From positions 558,001 to 622,000 of the forward strand of contig JADJVX010000017.1 of NCBI GenBank assembly GCA_016710385.1: 64,000 nucleotides of DNA. The letters are read 5' to 3'. This document shows, piece by piece, positions 9,268-18,732 of this stretch. Every line of letters begins with the position of its first letter. The first letter of the stretch is position 1. The notes under the pieces were generated by a model. The model made no database searches and was not told where the DNA came from. It saw only the letters and a list, made by a program, of their open reading frames with translations. The position numbers and the translations under genes were made by a program. This DNA comes from Actinomycetales bacterium. GTDB lineage: Bacteria; Actinomycetota; Actinomycetes; Actinomycetales; Dermatophilaceae.

Positions 9268-10257
9268 ATGGTGTCGACACCCATCGCAGGCGCGTCAGGC
9301 GCGTCAGGCGCGTCAGGCGCGTCAGCCCCGTCAACCCCCATCACCTGCAGCGCCGAGGTCGCCGACGCGCTTGCGGCCGGTCGTCCCGTGGTGGCCCTGG
9401 AGAGCACGATCCTCGCGCACGGCCTGCCTCGGGGTGACAACCTCAGAGTCGGCCGCGAGATCGAGGCCGCCGTGCGTGCCGGGGGCGCCGTCCCCGCGAC
9501 CATTGCCGTGCTCGACGGTCAGGTCCATGTCGGGCTCGACGACGCCGCGTTGGAGCAGCTCTGCACGAGCGATGACGTGCTCAAGCTCAGCGTCCGCGAC
9601 CTCGGGGTCGCCGTCGGGCTGGGGCTCACCGGCGCGACGACGGTGGCGTCCACCTCCGCGCTGGCGCACCGGGTCGGGATCCGGGTCTTCGCCACCGGCG
9701 GCCTCGGCGGAGTCCACCGGGGGGCTTCGCAGACCTTCGACGTCTCGGCCGACCTCGGCGTGTTGGCTAGCACTCCGGTCCTCGTGGTGTGCGCCGGAGT
9801 GAAGTCGATCCTCGACGTTTCCGGCACCTTGGAATACCTCGAAACGCTCTCGGTCCCGGTGCTCGGCTATCGCACCCTCGCCTTCCCGGGCTTCTACCTG
9901 TCCGACTCCGGGTATGCCGCTCCGTGGCAGGTCGACTCGGCCGCCGCGGCCGCGGCCGTGCTGCACGCGCGCGACCGGCTGGCCACCGACTCGGCCGGCG
10001 TCGTCCTGGCCAACCCGCTCCCGGCCGACCGCCAGGTCGACCCCGAATTGCATGATCGCCTGGTGGCCCAGGGCCTGGCCATGTTGGAGCGCGAGGGCGT
10101 GCACGGCAAGGACGTCACCCCCCGGTTGCTGGAGTACTTCCACACCCACTCCGGTGGCGAGTCGCTCCGCGCCAATGTCGAGTTGGTGCTCTCCAATGCC
10201 CGGTTGGCCGGGGAGGTCGCCGCGGAATTCGTTGCGCTGCAGTCGGCTTCGCAGTGA
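9268..10257 (+). CDS. psuG: pseudouridine-5'-phosphate glycosidase
   Basis: Cleaves the C-C glycosidic bond of pseudouridine 5'-phosphate to uracil and ribose-5-phosphate. The 329 residues match the IndA/PsuG family: ALESTILAHGLPRGDN near 47, TGATTVASTSALAH near 131, FATGGLGGVHRGA near 150, and the CAGVKSILD segment with its conserved lysine. The N-terminus carries a low-complexity Gly-Ala-Ser stretch encoded by a 9-bp tandem repeat before the conserved core. The leaderless -10 box six bases upstream supports the ATG at 9268. The last four bases overlap the downstream kinase gene. Confidence 0.94.
   Translation: MVSTPIAGASGASGASGASAPSTPITCSAEVADALAAGRPVVALESTILAHGLPRGDNLRVGREIEAAVRAGGAVPATIAVLDGQVHVGLDDAALEQLCTSDDVLKLSVRDLGVAVGLGLTGATTVASTSALAHRVGIRVFATGGLGGVHRGASQTFDVSADLGVLASTPVLVVCAGVKSILDVSGTLEYLETLSVPVLGYRTLAFPGFYLSDSGYAAPWQVDSAAAAAAVLHARDRLATDSAGVVLANPLPADRQVDPELHDRLVAQGLAMLEREGVHGKDVTPRLLEYFHTHSGGESLRANVELVLSNARLAGEVAAEFVALQSASQ
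9293..9328 (+). repeat. 9-bp tandem repeat in psuG
   Basis: About four copies of GCGTCAGGC in tandem (the last one diverged), coding Gly-Ala-Ser repeats at residues 10-21 of PsuG. The unit is a multiple of three, so copy-number change would lengthen or shorten the N-terminal tail without a frameshift. Confidence 0.8.
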
Positions 10258-11162
10258 GGCCCGCAGTCGTCGTCGGTGACGTCGGCCTCGATGTCATCGT
10301 CCGCCCCGGCGGCCCGGTGCACTACGGCACCGACACGCCCGCTCGCGTCTCGGTGCAGCCCGGCGGTGCGGGCGGCAACACGGCAGCCTGGCTCGCCGCG
10401 TCCGGGGCGGCCGTCTGCCTCTTCGCCCGGGTCGGTGCTGACGCCGCCGCCGAGGCGGTGCGCGCCAACCTGCGCGCGGCCCGGGTGACCGCCGTGCTCG
10501 CCGAGGACACGGAGTTGCCGACCTGCTCGGTCGTCGTGCTGGCCGAGACCTCGGGCGAGCGCACCATGTTCCCCGACCGGGGCGCCAACGCCCGGCTCGC
10601 CCCCGCCGATGTCGACCTCGCGGAGGCGCGGTGGGACGGCATACCCGATCTCGGAGCGCTGGCCGCGGCAGGTGAGGGGCCCCCGCACCTGCACGTCTCC
10701 GGCTATGTCCTTTTCGACGAAGGGTCGCGCGCCGCCGGCCTGGCCGCGCTGGACCAGGCCCGGGCGCTCGGGTGGACGACGTCGGTCGACCCGCAGGCGC
10801 CGTCGCTGTTGGCCCGGGTGGGACCGGCAACGTTCCTCAGTTGGGTCGAGGGCATCGACCTGCTGCTGCCCAATGCGGCCGAGGCCGAAGCGCTGGGCGG
10901 CGAGGCGGCCATGCTCGCGGTGGCCGAGCACGTCGTGGTCACCCATGGGGGCGACGGCGCCACGTGGGTATGCCGTGCCGGCACCTGGTCGGCGCGGGCG
11001 CCTCAGGTCGAGGTGGTCGATCCGACCGGAGCCGGCGACGCCTTCGACGCCGGGCTGTTGGCCGCCTGGCTGGCCGGCGCCACCCCTGAGGATGCGTTGC
11101 GCGGTGGCATCCGCGCTGGCAGCGCTGCCGTGTCCAGGGTGGGCGCACGACCTGGCGAGTGA
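10254..11162 (+). CDS. PfkB-family carbohydrate kinase, probable pseudouridine kinase
   Basis: Ribokinase-family sugar kinase of 302 residues. The N-terminal substrate-binding PGGAGGNTA is near residue 37, and the C-terminal catalytic/anion-hole motif DPTGAGDAFDAG is near 258. A four-base overlap (GTGA) with psuG shows translational coupling. By analogy to PsuK-PsuG pairs it would phosphorylate pseudouridine to the substrate of PsuG. Family membership is seen directly; the pseudouridine specificity is inferred from the neighbour. Confidence 0.88.
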   Translation: MRPAVVVGDVGLDVIVRPGGPVHYGTDTPARVSVQPGGAGGNTAAWLAASGAAVCLFARVGADAAAEAVRANLRAARVTAVLAEDTELPTCSVVVLAETSGERTMFPDRGANARLAPADVDLAEARWDGIPDLGALAAAGEGPPHLHVSGYVLFDEGSRAAGLAALDQARALGWTTSVDPQAPSLLARVGPATFLSWVEGIDLLLPNAAEAEALGGEAAMLAVAEHVVVTHGGDGATWVCRAGTWSARAPQVEVVDPTGAGDAFDAGLLAAWLAGATPEDALRGGIRAGSAAVSRVGARPGE

Positions 11163-11254
11163 CTCCGGATTCGTTGCCCTGGAAGCGAATTACTGCCGTT
11201 TAGCCTCGATGACTGAGATCAAGCTCGACCTGACGGCGGTGGGTCAGGCGCCCC

Positions 11255-11260
11255 TAGGGT
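11255..11260 (+). promoter_or_regulatory. leaderless promoter -10 box
   Basis: TAGGGT six bases before the GTG at 11267, the spacing expected when transcription begins at the start codon. Confidence 0.6.
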
Positions 11261-11266
11261 GCGACC

Positions 11267-11881
11267 GTGCCTGGGGTCGGCCGTGCTCGCATCGATCGAC
11301 GGCGCGTCGTGACCGGCGCGCTGTGGATGGCACCCGCCGTCGTGGCGGCGACGGCTGTGCCAGCGCATGCCTCATCGTGTCCGTTGACCGCGACGATCAT
11401 GACCGGGGGCCTGTCGGGCAACGGGTTCGACCTGTATCTGCGCGACTCCAAGAACACCAACAGCAACACCAATACTGACCCGCTCGCCAACCTCGTCTCG
11501 TCGATCACCAACCCGGTGGTCAACCTGAGCGTGCTCGTGACGACCTGTGACGGGACCCCCGTGCCTGGCGCCACAGTCGTCATCGCCAGCGACCATCAGC
11601 GCGACCACGAACCCCCGAGCACGGGCGGCGAGTTGCTCGGCTTCACCCCGAGCACCCAGACCACAGCATTCGGTGAAGCGCCGGGCAACCGCATCGCCAC
11701 GGTGACCACCGACTCGCTCGGCGTCGCACGGGTGAAGGTGTGCACGGCGACCTACTCCCGGGTGGACATCGGCTTCATCCCCATGTCTGGGACGTGGACC
11801 ATCACCATGTCGGCGCCGGGCTTCGCGACCGCGACCCAGACATTCACCTATCAGGTGATCGACGGCCTGCCGACAGCCTGA
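11267..11881 (+). CDS. Tat-exported protein of unknown function
   Basis: Function not recognised. The 204 residues begin with a twin-arginine signal: an arginine-rich RIDRRRVVTG, a hydrophobic core, and an AxA cleavage site (PAHA) near residue 34. The mature part is rich in Thr, Ser and Val, has two or three cysteines, and its C-terminal half (VTTDSLGVARVKVC onward) reads like an immunoglobulin/carboxypeptidase-regulatory beta-sandwich. It is probably a secreted surface or matrix protein. The leaderless -10 box supports the GTG. It is transcribed convergently with the mutase gene, with only three bases between the two stops. Confidence 0.75.
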   Translation: MPGVGRARIDRRRVVTGALWMAPAVVAATAVPAHASSCPLTATIMTGGLSGNGFDLYLRDSKNTNSNTNTDPLANLVSSITNPVVNLSVLVTTCDGTPVPGATVVIASDHQRDHEPPSTGGELLGFTPSTQTTAFGEAPGNRIATVTTDSLGVARVKVCTATYSRVDIGFIPMSGTWTITMSAPGFATATQTFTYQVIDGLPTA

Positions 11882-11884
11882 CCT

Positions 11885-13474
<1,590 letters not shown>

Positions 13475-13480
13475 AGCGGC

Positions 13481-13486
13481 AGCCTA
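13481..13486 (-). promoter_or_regulatory. leaderless promoter -10 box of the mutase gene
   Basis: TAGGCT on the minus strand, six bases before the ATG at 13474. Confidence 0.6.
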
Positions 13487-13563
13487 GTGACGCGCGCCCG
13501 CCCCCGGCCCGGGACCATGGTCTAGAACACCTCCGGCGGAGCGAGATTGCGCCACGCGGGATT

Positions 13564-14085
13564 TCAGGCTCGCCGACCGGTATGCCGTGCCGCCTGCTCG
13601 GCGCGCTCGGCACACCGGGCTTCCCAGCGCGCCGCAATGCCGTCCACTTCGGCGCTGATGAACTCGAGGAATTCAACCGACAGGGCCAGCCGTGCCCCGG
13701 CCGGGGTCGATGGCCCCCCGACCCCCGGTATGCCGGCCGCCATCGCCTCGCGCAAGGGCAGGTAGGCCAACTCGTGGTTGATCATCATGTCGTGCCAGGC
13801 GTCGTCCATGACCACGAAGACATCTCTGCGCGAGCCCTTCTCGCGTTCCCGGGAGATCATCCGGACTTGCTGCAGATAGCGAACGGCGCCGGAGATCGCC
13901 GCGGGGCTCACCTGCAGCGCCTCCGTCAACTCGGCCGCGGTCATCCGGCCGTCGTCGTCGGCCATGAGCTGGGCGAAGACCCGGGAAGGCAGGCGTGCCA
14001 AGCCCGCGTCCGTGAGCGCCCCGCCGAGCCGCTCGACGAAACGCGAGACCTGCGCGTCATCGCGCAGGGTCGGCTCGGGGGTCAT
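13564..14085 (-). CDS. GbsR/MarR-family transcriptional regulator
   Basis: DNA-binding regulator of 173 residues with a winged helix-turn-helix (MTAAELTEALQVSPAAISGA near 52-71, then the wing REKGSRRDVF) and a C-terminal helical dimerisation region. It is divergent from an ABC exporter operon with 54 AT-rich bases between the starts, a layout usual for regulators that control the neighbouring exporter and themselves. A TAGAAT box seven bases before the ATG (14098-14093) indicates a leaderless transcript. The inducer is unknown. Confidence 0.88.
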   Translation of the reverse strand: MTPEPTLRDDAQVSRFVERLGGALTDAGLARLPSRVFAQLMADDDGRMTAAELTEALQVSPAAISGAVRYLQQVRMISREREKGSRRDVFVVMDDAWHDMMINHELAYLPLREAMAAGIPGVGGPSTPAGARLALSVEFLEFISAEVDGIAARWEARCAERAEQAARHTGRRA

Positions 14086-14139
14086 GACCGAGATTCTATA
14101 ACATTCACAAAATTCTGAAAGCTATGTCACGATGGAGAC
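14086..14139. promoter_or_regulatory. divergent promoter region, regulator / ABC exporter
   Basis: This AT-rich stretch carries TAGAAT (14098-14093, minus) for the regulator. On the plus strand a possible TATGTC box lies near 14123 and GGAG sits just before the exporter ATG. Two ATTCT direct repeats and a loose TTCA-N8-TGAA dyad (14104-14119) could be the regulator's site; this is weak inference. Confidence 0.5.
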
Positions 14140-15027
14140 ATGTCCGACGCGATTCTCGTCAGCGGCCTCCGGAAGACCTTCGGGACCACCACGGCTCTGG
14201 ACGGGCTCGACCTCACGGTCAGCACCGGCGAGGTCCACGGTTTCCTCGGCCCCAACGGGTCGGGCAAGTCCACGACCATCCGCATCTTGTTGGGCCTGCT
14301 ACGCGCCGACGGCGGCACCGCCCAGGTCCTCGGCGCCGACCCCTGGACCGATGTCGAGACCCTGCACCGGCGCCTCGCCTATGTCCCCGGCGACGTGACG
14401 ATGTGGCCCAACCTCACCGGCGGCGAGGTCATCGACTTCCTGGGTCGGCTGCGCGGCGGCCTCGACCAGGCCAAACGCGACGCACTGTTGGAGCGCTTCG
14501 ACCTCGACCCCACCAAGAAGGGGCGGGCCTATTCCAAGGGCAACCGGCAGAAGGTCGCACTCGTGGCTGCCCTCGCCTCCGACGTCGACCTGCTCCTGCT
14601 CGACGAACCCACCGCGGGACTGGACCCCCTGATGGAGCGGGTCTTCCGAGACTGCATCGACGAGGTCCGCGCAGACGGCCGCACCGTGCTGCTGTCCAGC
14701 CACATCCTGTCCGAGGTCGAAGCGCTGTGCGACCGGGTGAGCATCATCAAGGACGGCCGCACCGTCGAGTCGGGCAGCCTCACCCAGCTACGCCACCTCA
14801 CCCGCACCTCGCTGTCGGCGGTACTCGACCGACCCGCGACCGCTGCGGATCTCTCGGCCTTACACGGTTTGCACGACGTCGTCATCGAGGGCGACCGGCT
14901 TACCGGGTCGGTCGACACCGAGCGGATCGGGCCGGTCCTGGACGCGCTGGGGGCGCACGGCATACGGGCTCTCACCTGTCAGGCTCCGACCCTGGAGGAG
15001 CTGTTCCTGCGCAGCTACCAGTCATGA
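14140..15027 (+). CDS. ABC exporter ATP-binding protein
   Basis: ABC-2-type exporter ATPase of 295 residues. Walker A GPNGSGKSTT is near residue 38. The signature is altered (SKGNRQK instead of LSGGQ), as in many antibiotic-type ATPases. Walker B LLLLDEPTAGLD is near 152 and the switch His is in LLSSHILSEVE. The C-terminal 75 residues are the usual accessory domain. It overlaps the permease gene by four bases (ATGA). With the adjacent GbsR/MarR regulator this looks like a regulated export system; the substrate is unknown. Confidence 0.93.
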   Translation: MSDAILVSGLRKTFGTTTALDGLDLTVSTGEVHGFLGPNGSGKSTTIRILLGLLRADGGTAQVLGADPWTDVETLHRRLAYVPGDVTMWPNLTGGEVIDFLGRLRGGLDQAKRDALLERFDLDPTKKGRAYSKGNRQKVALVAALASDVDLLLLDEPTAGLDPLMERVFRDCIDEVRADGRTVLLSSHILSEVEALCDRVSIIKDGRTVESGSLTQLRHLTRTSLSAVLDRPATAADLSALHGLHDVVIEGDRLTGSVDTERIGPVLDALGAHGIRALTCQAPTLEELFLRSYQS

Positions 15028-16616
15028 GCGCCTACACCGGCACCACGGAGTTGCTGCGGCTGGCCTGGCGCCGCGACCGCGTGCTCGTCCCTCTCGGCAT
15101 CCTCGCCATCGCGGGGATGGCGGTGAGCAGCGCCAAGGCCACCCTCGCCCTCTATCCCACCGCCGAGTCGATGGGCGGGGCGATCAGCGAGATCTTCGCC
15201 TCCCCGGCCGCCGTCGCCCTCTACGGCCCGATCGGCAACCCCACCAGCCCCGACTCCCTCGCGGTCGTCAAGATGACGATGATGGGCGCGGTCTTCTTGT
15301 CGCTCTTCGGGTATGCCGTCGTCCGTCGCCACACCCGCTCCGAAGAGGAGGCCGGACGACTCGAGTTGCTCGGATCCGGGGTCGTAGGCCGCCGGGCGCC
15401 CTTGGCCGCGGCCGTCGTCCTGGCGACCGGGGCGGTGCTGATCACCTGCCTGCTCACTGCGCTCGGCTACATCGGCCTGGGGATGCAGTCGGCGGGGTCG
15501 GTGGCGTTCGCGTCGGGCTGGGCGGCGTCGGCGCTGGCCTTCGTGGGGATCACCGCCGTGGCCGCGCAACTGTCCTCGACCTCTCGGTCCTGCGCCGGCC
15601 TGGCCGGTGGGGCCATCGGTGCCGCCTTCCTGTTGCGCAGCATCGGTGACTCGCAAGCCACCCTGAGCTGGCTGTCCTGGATCTCGCCGCTGGGTTGGTC
15701 GACTCAGTCCGCGGCATACGGGGCCAACCGGTCGTGGGTGGCGCTGCTGGGCGTTGCTGTCCTTGTTGCTGGGGTCATCGGGTCCTTCGCCCTGCTGGAC
15801 CGACGTGACCTCGGCGCGGGCTTGCTGGCCGGACGGCGCGGGTCCGCCCATGCCCCGGCCAGCCTGTCCTCGCCGGTCGGGCTGGCCTGGCGGCTCGGTC
15901 GGCCTGGATTCCTGGGCTGGCTCGCCGGGTTCGTCGTCGGCGGGCTCGTCGTCGGAGGCTTGGCCAAGAGCGCGACCGACCTCATCAAGGACCCCGGGAT
16001 CGCCGACATGCTGCGCAAGATGGGAGGCGGCGAGGGGTTGTTGGAAGACGTCTACCTCACGACCGAGATCGGCTTCATCTCGGTCATCGCCGCGGCCTTC
16101 GGGATCGTCGTCGCGCTGCGGCTGCGTTCCGAGGAGGTCGCCGGGCACACCGAGCAAGTCCTGGCCGGGGCGACCACTCGCTCACGGGTGCTCGCGTCCC
16201 ACACGGTCATCGGGCTGCTCGGCAGCGCTGTGCTCATGCTCGTGCTCGGCGGGGTCATCGGGGTCGTCGACGCCGCGGCAGGTGGCTCGGCCGGGGTCGG
16301 TCGGCTCCTCGCGTCGGCGGCGGCTCATGTGCCGGCGGTCTGGGTGTGCATTGCCCTCGCGGTGTGCGCCTACGCCTGGCTCCCTCGGATCGCTGCGGGG
16401 GTGGCGTGGGGTGCCCTGGCGGTGTTTCTCACGGTCGGCGAGTTCGGGGGGCTGCTCGGGCTGCCCGGTTGGCTGATCGACCTCGCGCCCTTCACCCACT
16501 CCCCCCGGATGCCGGTCGAGCCGTTCAGCCTCCCGCCGGTGGTCGGCCTGCTCGCCGTGGCAGCGGCGCTGCTGGCCGCCGCGTATGCCGGTTTCCGCCG
16601 CCGCGACATCGGCTGA
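15024..16616 (+). CDS. ABC exporter permease
   Basis: Membrane permease of 530 residues partnering the ATPase upstream. It has about twelve hydrophobic segments in two similar halves, each with a charged cytoplasmic loop containing an RSEE motif (THTRSEEEAGRLELL in the first half, RLRSEEVAGHTEQVL in the second). This duplicated architecture is common for actinobacterial daunorubicin/polyketide-type exporters. The start ATG lies in the ATPase stop overlap. The gene ends just before a palindromic element shared with a convergent gene. Confidence 0.9.
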   Translation: MSAYTGTTELLRLAWRRDRVLVPLGILAIAGMAVSSAKATLALYPTAESMGGAISEIFASPAAVALYGPIGNPTSPDSLAVVKMTMMGAVFLSLFGYAVVRRHTRSEEEAGRLELLGSGVVGRRAPLAAAVVLATGAVLITCLLTALGYIGLGMQSAGSVAFASGWAASALAFVGITAVAAQLSSTSRSCAGLAGGAIGAAFLLRSIGDSQATLSWLSWISPLGWSTQSAAYGANRSWVALLGVAVLVAGVIGSFALLDRRDLGAGLLAGRRGSAHAPASLSSPVGLAWRLGRPGFLGWLAGFVVGGLVVGGLAKSATDLIKDPGIADMLRKMGGGEGLLEDVYLTTEIGFISVIAAAFGIVVALRLRSEEVAGHTEQVLAGATTRSRVLASHTVIGLLGSAVLMLVLGGVIGVVDAAAGGSAGVGRLLASAAAHVPAVWVCIALAVCAYAWLPRIAAGVAWGALAVFLTVGEFGGLLGLPGWLIDLAPFTHSPRMPVEPFSLPPVVGLLAVAAALLAAAYAGFRRRDIG

Positions 16617-16631
16617 CAGTGCAAAGGGCGT

Positions 16632-16675
16632 CTCACTGTGGCGAAAGGCGTCACCGGTGACCCCTTTCGCCACAC
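16632..16675. repeat. 44-bp palindromic element, copy 1
   Basis: Contains a 38-bp palindrome (16637-16674) with a perfect 12-bp centre GTCACCGGTGAC and arms TGTGGCGAAAGG / CCTTTCGCCACA, broken by one C-C mismatch. The reverse complement of copy 2 (17767-17810) matches it at 43 of 44 positions. It lies between the stops of two convergent genes and supplies the last codons and stop of the minus-strand gene, so it may act as a two-way terminator here. Confidence 0.85.
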
Positions 16676-17658
16676 CTCGTCGGGGATGGGTTGTCGGTGA
16701 GGGCCTGATGTGCCCTGCGGACCTGATCCATGAAGCGATCCGGGCCTAGTCGCAGCCCGATCGCCGGGATCCGCAGCACCACCTCTCCGCCGATGACGAT
16801 CTCGTTCTGACGAAACGCGTCGTCCATCCAGGCCAGCGTGAAGGCGTGGTGCCCACCGTCGATCTCGACGACCAGCCCACAGTCCCAGGCAGCATCCAAG
16901 TAGACCCTCCCAGACGGGAGTTCGCGCACCACCTGGCGGACCGGGGGTGGCACATCATGACGCCGACAGAGACGCGCGAAGTCCAGCTCCGACAGCGCCC
17001 GGGCCCCGTCGGTGGCATCGGTGAGCAGCCCATCAATGAACGCGCTGCGGGCGCTCCGGGCGATTGACGCCCAGGTCTGGGCGAGCCGCTCGGGTGAGAC
17101 CAGGCGTTGCTGCAGCACCAGGCAGACGATGAGGGCAGCCTCGCGGTCCGAGCGAGCAAGCTGGGCCGCTCGGATCGTGGCCAGCTCCGGACGGTTCCTG
17201 GGGATACCGGTGGGAAAGGGGTCGATCCGTGCCCGGCGGACGGCCACCCCCTCTGCGCCGGGCCACGTGGTGGTGCTCAGCGGCACGGCCACATCGATCG
17301 AGCGCAGCGTGAAGCCGGTCATCCCATGGGCACACAGCGCTGCCGCCCCATCCAACACCGCTCCACTACCGCCTTCCCACACAGCACGCCACAACCGGCC
17401 TCGCTCGGACGGCACAGTCCCCGCGAGGGTCACCGTGTGGACTCCACTCGCCTCCCAGCGCCCCGCCCTCATCTCGCTGCGGATCTCAGAGCGGGTCACG
17501 CCTCGCTCAATGAGCTGGCTGCGGCGCATGACACCGCCGAACTCGCCAAGCAAGGTCCGCGCGATCCAGGCCCGCTGCGCACGTCGAGAGACAGCTTGGC
17601 CGGGCACACCCAGCCCCGGCATGCTCATCGCCCGGTCCGCAGGCATCGGCAAACCCAT
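16651..17658 (-). CDS. AbiEi-type winged-helix / DUF559-like nuclease-fold protein
   Basis: Protein of 335 residues of a type often repeated in actinobacterial genomes. The N-terminal 100 residues look like the winged helix of AbiEi-type antitoxins (MRRSQLIERGVTRSEIRS). The C-terminal 100 residues look like the DUF559/Vsr restriction-endonuclease fold: YLDAAWDCGLVVEIDGGHH gives the acidic D...E-x-D pattern, followed by RQNEIVIGGEVVLRIPA. No partner toxin is adjacent. The last residues (CGERGHR) and the stop are coded by palindrome copy 1, and copy 2 lies upstream. Nuclease activity and toxin-antitoxin function are untested inferences. Later ATG codons near 17633 or 17621 are possible starts. 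Confidence 0.8.
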   Translation of the reverse strand: MGLPMPADRAMSMPGLGVPGQAVSRRAQRAWIARTLLGEFGGVMRRSQLIERGVTRSEIRSEMRAGRWEASGVHTVTLAGTVPSERGRLWRAVWEGGSGAVLDGAAALCAHGMTGFTLRSIDVAVPLSTTTWPGAEGVAVRRARIDPFPTGIPRNRPELATIRAAQLARSDREAALIVCLVLQQRLVSPERLAQTWASIARSARSAFIDGLLTDATDGARALSELDFARLCRRHDVPPPVRQVVRELPSGRVYLDAAWDCGLVVEIDGGHHAFTLAWMDDAFRQNEIVIGGEVVLRIPAIGLRLGPDRFMDQVRRAHQALTDNPSPTRCGERGHR

Positions 17659-17766
17659 GACCGCAGGGTGGCGCCACGGACGCGTGGCGCAGCAGGTCAG
17701 CGATCGCGGCTGTGGACGACGTGACCGGACGCTCCCGGCTGTGGATACCTGCCATCACGGGGATGG

Positions 17767-17810
17767 GTGTGGCGAAAGGGGTCACCGGTGACGCCTTTCA
17801 CCACAGTGAG
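17767..17810. repeat. 44-bp palindromic element, copy 2 (inverted relative to copy 1)
   Basis: Reverse-complement copy of 16632-16675 with one difference (C to T/A in an arm), keeping the GTCACCGGTGAC centre (17781-17792). It sits between divergent genes (the DUF559-like gene and sdhC), where a terminator is not expected. A repeated REP-like or mobile element, or an operator, is therefore as likely. Confidence 0.85.
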
Positions 17811-17994
17811 CCCCGCACCCACATCACCGGGCCGGACGGCATACCAGCTGTGTGAGGTGCTTCAGGCGAGTTCAGGCTGGAAGCTGGATCCACGGCATAC
17901 CAGAGCACCCGCCACGCCCGGAGAGAGGCATCTCACCGCCCCCACGCGCCGCGCACCCTTCGGGGCTCGGGACCCACCCGCTACGGTGGACCCC
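17811..17994 (+). promoter_or_regulatory. sdhCAB promoter region
   Basis: The -10 box TACGGT (17982-17987) lies seven bases before the sdhC GTG, so the transcript is probably leaderless. Two direct copies of ACGGCATACCAG (17836-17847, 17892-17903), each containing the octamer CGGCATAC, lie 45-50 bases apart upstream. Together with 17659-17766, which shows no gene, this fills the 336-base gap. Confidence 0.55.
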
Positions 17995-18726
17995 GTGGCC
18001 ACTTCGACGCTCCTCAAAGGCGAGACGACGGCGCGCCGCACCACCGTGTTCATGAAGTTCCTCATGGCAACGACCGGTGCGCTCTTCGTTTTCTACGTCC
18101 TCATGCACATGTACGGCAACCTCAAGATCTTTGCGGGAGCCCCGGCGTTCGACGAGTACGCCGAGCACCTGCGCGAGATCCTCGTGCCGATCCTCCCCTA
18201 CTCGGGGTTCCTCTGGCTGTTCCGCGCGCTGCTCGTCGTCTCGCTCGTCGTGCACGCCTACGCCGCCTTCACGCTGTGGAGCCGCGCCAACGGCGCCCGC
18301 CCACAGCGGTATGCCGTGAAGAACGCCGCCAAGGGCGCAGCCCGCACCAAGATGATGCGCTGGGGCGGCGTCACGCTGCTGGCCTGGCTGATCTTCCACC
18401 TCGTGCAGTTCACCATCGCCAAGGTCAACTTCAACGGCGCCTTCTCCGCTGACAAGCTGAAGATCGACGGCCACCCGAGCACGGGCATGCTCGTCATCGC
18501 GAGCTTCCAGCTGTGGTGGGTCGTGCTCATCTACCTCATCGCCCTCGTGGCGCTGGGCATGCACCTCTTCCACGGGGTGTGGAGCGGCGCTCAGACCCTC
18601 GGCTGGACCAACTCGGCGACCTCGCGGCGCCTGGCGCACACGACCGCCCACCTGGTGGCCGGCATCGTCGTGCTCGGGTTCGCCATCCCGCCGCTGGCCA
18701 TCCTCTTCGGGATCGTGAAGGGCTGA
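17995..18726 (+). CDS. sdhC: succinate dehydrogenase cytochrome b558 subunit
   Basis: Membrane anchor of complex II, 243 residues with five hydrophobic helices, of the fused B. subtilis type (b558 family) rather than separate SdhC and SdhD. Histidines in helices suited to haem binding are visible: MHMYGNLK near residue 38, VVHAYAAF near 85, IFHLVQF near 134 and LGMHLFHGVW near 190. It anchors SdhA/SdhB and passes electrons to menaquinone. The GTG is chosen from the leaderless box. It is the first gene of sdhCAB, six bases before sdhA. Confidence 0.94.
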   Translation: MATSTLLKGETTARRTTVFMKFLMATTGALFVFYVLMHMYGNLKIFAGAPAFDEYAEHLREILVPILPYSGFLWLFRALLVVSLVVHAYAAFTLWSRANGARPQRYAVKNAAKGAARTKMMRWGGVTLLAWLIFHLVQFTIAKVNFNGAFSADKLKIDGHPSTGMLVIASFQLWWVVLIYLIALVALGMHLFHGVWSGAQTLGWTNSATSRRLAHTTAHLVAGIVVLGFAIPPLAILFGIVKG

Positions 18727-18732
18727 TCGATC

